NCBI GenBank assembly: GCA_013288645.1
Contig: JABDBL010000020.1
Coordinates: 1 to 46,851 of the forward strand
Reading direction: 5' to 3'
Length of the DNA: 46,851 nt
Origin: Candidatus Melainabacteria bacterium
Lineage (GTDB): Bacteria > Cyanobacteriota > Vampirovibrionia > Obscuribacterales > Obscuribacteraceae
Of this stretch, positions 45,300 through 46,851 are shown one piece after another. Under the pieces are notes generated by a model. That model searched no databases, had not been told where the DNA came from, and worked only from the letters and a program-made list of their open reading frames with translations. Numbering within the stretch: position 1 is the stretch's first letter; every line of letters starts with the position of its first letter. The position numbers were made by a program, and so were the translations under genes.

Positions 45300-46553
45300 T
45301 TATTGCCGATCAAATTTTTTCAATGTTTGACTTATGTGTTTGTCGAAGAATTGCAGCATTTGATCAACAATAGGATCAAATAGTTTTGCCTCTTTCATTT
45401 GCTCTCTTTCAATTTCAGCAGCTTTCATAATATCTTCTGCTTGTTTATATATAATTTCTCTTAGCGCTGGATATGAGTAGCCAATCTCTTTGCTTTCTCG
45501 CTCCCAATGGCGAGGGTGGATTTTATCAATTTCATAATACCCGCCAATTTTCATGGCCATTTTTTTGGCCAGATCATCATAAATATTTGTACAGAGAACG
45601 TCATAAACCGGGGCAATCTGTACATTATTGGCATGTAGCAAAGAAAAATTTTTCCCATGCGCGTCCATATTGCCGATTAAGTAATTAAAAACCATCAACG
45701 AAGCCAATACATTTCTGTCTTTTACTGGTTGACTGGTATTTCGCAGTAAATCAAAACAGCTTTTAAAATTTGGACCACCATCACTTTGATATTTTTTAGC
45801 TGTTAATATTCCTAGTGCTTGGCAAAAATCTTCTTGATGAATTCGACTAACCTTATTATTTTTTATAAGACGATCGTATCTTTCCACCAATAAATAAGGT
45901 GTTTTTTCTGCCCAGCGTATTTCCACTTTTGGCACAGTTAAACCAATACGAGCAGCAATTTTTAAACAAAGATATTCATTCTGAATGATACCATCATAGC
46001 CTTTAATGGCTGGCTTAAGAATGTGAGTTGTTGGACAACCATCTGTGGGAATGGCTATTTTATTTTCAATCAGACAAATAGCGGCCTTGTCTTGAACTCC
46101 AGCAAGAGACAAGCGTAGTGCTTCCACTCCTAAAAATAAAGGTTTTTTAGGTAACTCTTGAATGTGTTGATGAAGTTCACTTTGCGAAAATATTTCACCT
46201 TTCAATGAAAAGACTTTGCTTGCTTTAGCCATTGGCTCTTCAGTTGAATGCAAAGAAACAGCTCCGGCGCAATCATATCCAATTGCTTTAAGCAAGGCAA
46301 AACTGTTGTTATGATTTACGCCATATCTCTGCCCAATTTTTTTTCGCGCCATCTCACTTTCCGGTAATAATCCTCCGAAATAGGCTTCTGTCCTAATTTC
46401 ATCATAAGATTGCTCTTGCACTTCCATTCCTATTGATAATCTATAAGGAGCTTTCACCGCATAAGTGAATTGCATCTTTCCTGTTGAGGTTTGCTCCAAT
46501 AGCCCGATATGTTCACCATGCATGCGCACTGACAATATTTTTTCATCTGTCAT
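45300..46553 (-). CDS. hipA: HipA-family Ser/Thr kinase toxin
   Basis: 417 residues. HipA of E. coli phosphorylates glutamyl-tRNA synthetase and triggers dormancy. Here the autophosphorylation loop is LRLSLAGVQDK (Ser149, matching E. coli Ser150). The catalytic motif GNMDAHGKNFS has Asp297, His299 and Asn302. The metal Asp318 is in PVYDVL. The N-terminal HipA domain (EAYFGGLLPE) is intact, so the toxin is full length and probably active. ATG lies 4 bases after the hipB stop with GGAG 7 bases upstream. The target cannot be inferred from sequence. Confidence 0.94.
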   Translation of the reverse strand: MTDEKILSVRMHGEHIGLLEQTSTGKMQFTYAVKAPYRLSIGMEVQEQSYDEIRTEAYFGGLLPESEMARKKIGQRYGVNHNNSFALLKAIGYDCAGAVSLHSTEEPMAKASKVFSLKGEIFSQSELHQHIQELPKKPLFLGVEALRLSLAGVQDKAAICLIENKIAIPTDGCPTTHILKPAIKGYDGIIQNEYLCLKIAARIGLTVPKVEIRWAEKTPYLLVERYDRLIKNNKVSRIHQEDFCQALGILTAKKYQSDGGPNFKSCFDLLRNTSQPVKDRNVLASLMVFNYLIGNMDAHGKNFSLLHANNVQIAPVYDVLCTNIYDDLAKKMAMKIGGYYEIDKIHPRHWERESKEIGYSYPALREIIYKQAEDIMKAAEIEREQMKEAKLFDPIVDQMLQFFDKHISQTLKKFDRQ

Positions 46554-46557
46554 CTAC

Positions 46558-46782
46558 TCACTCCTTTGTCATTACCGGCGAAGCAATTTCTAGCTTGATA
46601 CCTAGCATGGTGGTGACCAATAATGCTTTTTCTAATTCACAAGTCGGTTTTCCCTTTTCTAATTCTCTTATAAAACGAATCCCTGTTCCGCAGGCAGCTG
46701 CTAACTCTTTTTGAGTTACATTGCTGGATTTGCGAGTATCTCGAATTAGCTTGCCAAAGTCATGGGCATTTCTTAGCGGCAT
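46558..46782 (-). CDS. hipB: HipB-like antitoxin (XRE-type helix-turn-helix)
   Basis: 74 residues with one HTH domain (about 10-65: LIRDTRKSSNVTQKELAAAC, GTGIRFIRELEKGKPTC). The HipB family binds and neutralises HipA and represses the operon. The start is ATG with AGGA 9 bases upstream. It lies directly before hipA. Two copies of a 12-base motif in the upstream 69 bases are candidate operators. Confidence 0.92.
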   Translation of the reverse strand: MPLRNAHDFGKLIRDTRKSSNVTQKELAAACGTGIRFIRELEKGKPTCELEKALLVTTMLGIKLEIASPVMTKE

Positions 46783-46789
46783 AATAATG

Positions 46790-46801
46790 ATCCTGTACGG
46801 G
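46790..46801. promoter_or_regulatory. Candidate HipB operator, proximal copy
   Basis: ATCCTGTACGGG, overlapping the ribosome binding site region of hipB. It shares ATCCyGTmCGGG with the copy at 46840-46851, at 50 bases centre to centre, close to five helical turns. E. coli HipB uses paired operators of the TATCC-N8-GGATA type, so the layout is comparable though the sequence differs. Confidence 0.5.
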
Positions 46802-46813
46802 ACGTTTTAGTTC

Positions 46814-46819
46814 ATTATA
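46814..46819 (-). promoter_or_regulatory. -10 box for hipBA
   Basis: A perfect TATAAT on the minus strand, about 30 bases before the hipB start. No clear -35 is seen; its expected place (46837-46842) overlaps the distal operator candidate, so occupancy there would block the polymerase. Confidence 0.5.
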
Positions 46820-46839
46820 TACCTAATTCTTGTAAAATA

Positions 46840-46851
46840 ATCCCGTCCGGG
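46840..46851. promoter_or_regulatory. Candidate HipB operator, distal copy
   Basis: ATCCCGTCCGGG, ending exactly at the window edge, so it may extend further. It matches the proximal copy at 10 of 12 positions, and the two flank the -10 box of hipBA. Confidence 0.45.

Overview
The window is a piece of bacterial chromosome, A+T-rich outside one repeat block. The best guess for the organism is a non-photosynthetic member of the Cyanobacteria lineage (Melainabacteria/Vampirovibrionia, perhaps Obscuribacterales). This is inferred from three things. The ATP synthase operon has the cyanobacterial order, with separate b' and b genes, and it ends at gamma with no beta or epsilon gene. A SepF gene is present and no photosynthesis gene is. 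There are many TPR proteins and membrane-anchored eukaryotic-type Ser/Thr kinases. No 16S or marker phylogeny could be run. Non-ATG starts are frequent: TTG for rseP, the phosphatase, smc, two small membrane proteins, dapB and dut, and GTG for spoIID, atpH, atpE and one TPR gene.

Layout. 1-2345 (minus): the start of an RseP-type site-2 protease, cut by the window edge, and a SpoIID-domain protein. 2438-8691 (minus): atpZ-atpB-atpE-atpF'-atpF-atpH-atpA-atpG. The 557-bp gap between atpZ and atpB holds a hairpin and four tandem ~108-bp GC-rich repeats that run up to the atpB start codon. 8828-12201 (plus): a membrane-stress module of PspA/IM30, a His-rich NfeD/YqiJ-like protein and a flotillin. 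12387-13517: a beta-propeller lipoprotein. 13602-21418 (minus): a probable operon reading phosphatase, tgt, membrane TPR protein, kinase, kinase, secreted TPR protein. 21510-30127: pta, a UbiB-family protein, a Lys-rich small protein, two unrecognised proteins, an RNB ribonuclease, a large TPR protein and a DEDDh exonuclease whose 3' end overlaps the TPR gene in antisense.

30396-38488 (plus): smc, scpA, scpB and ispD tightly packed, then two small membrane proteins and signal peptidase I. 38553-39937: a conserved hypothetical gene, sepF with a clear promoter, and a 301-bp gap containing a candidate small RNA that ends in a perfect intrinsic terminator. 40031-45101 (minus): dut-dapB-asd-dapA-rnj, which links lysine/diaminopimelate synthesis to RNase J. 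45300-46851 (minus): a hipBA toxin-antitoxin pair with two operator-like repeats around its promoter.

Functionally most of the window is housekeeping: energy, chromosome segregation and division, peptidoglycan precursor and isoprenoid synthesis, and RNA decay. The parts most worth a second look are the repeat block inside the atp operon, the phosphatase/TPR/double-kinase operon whose two kinases share a juxtamembrane module, the candidate sRNA with an anti-Shine-Dalgarno-like loop, and the His-rich partner of the flotillin.
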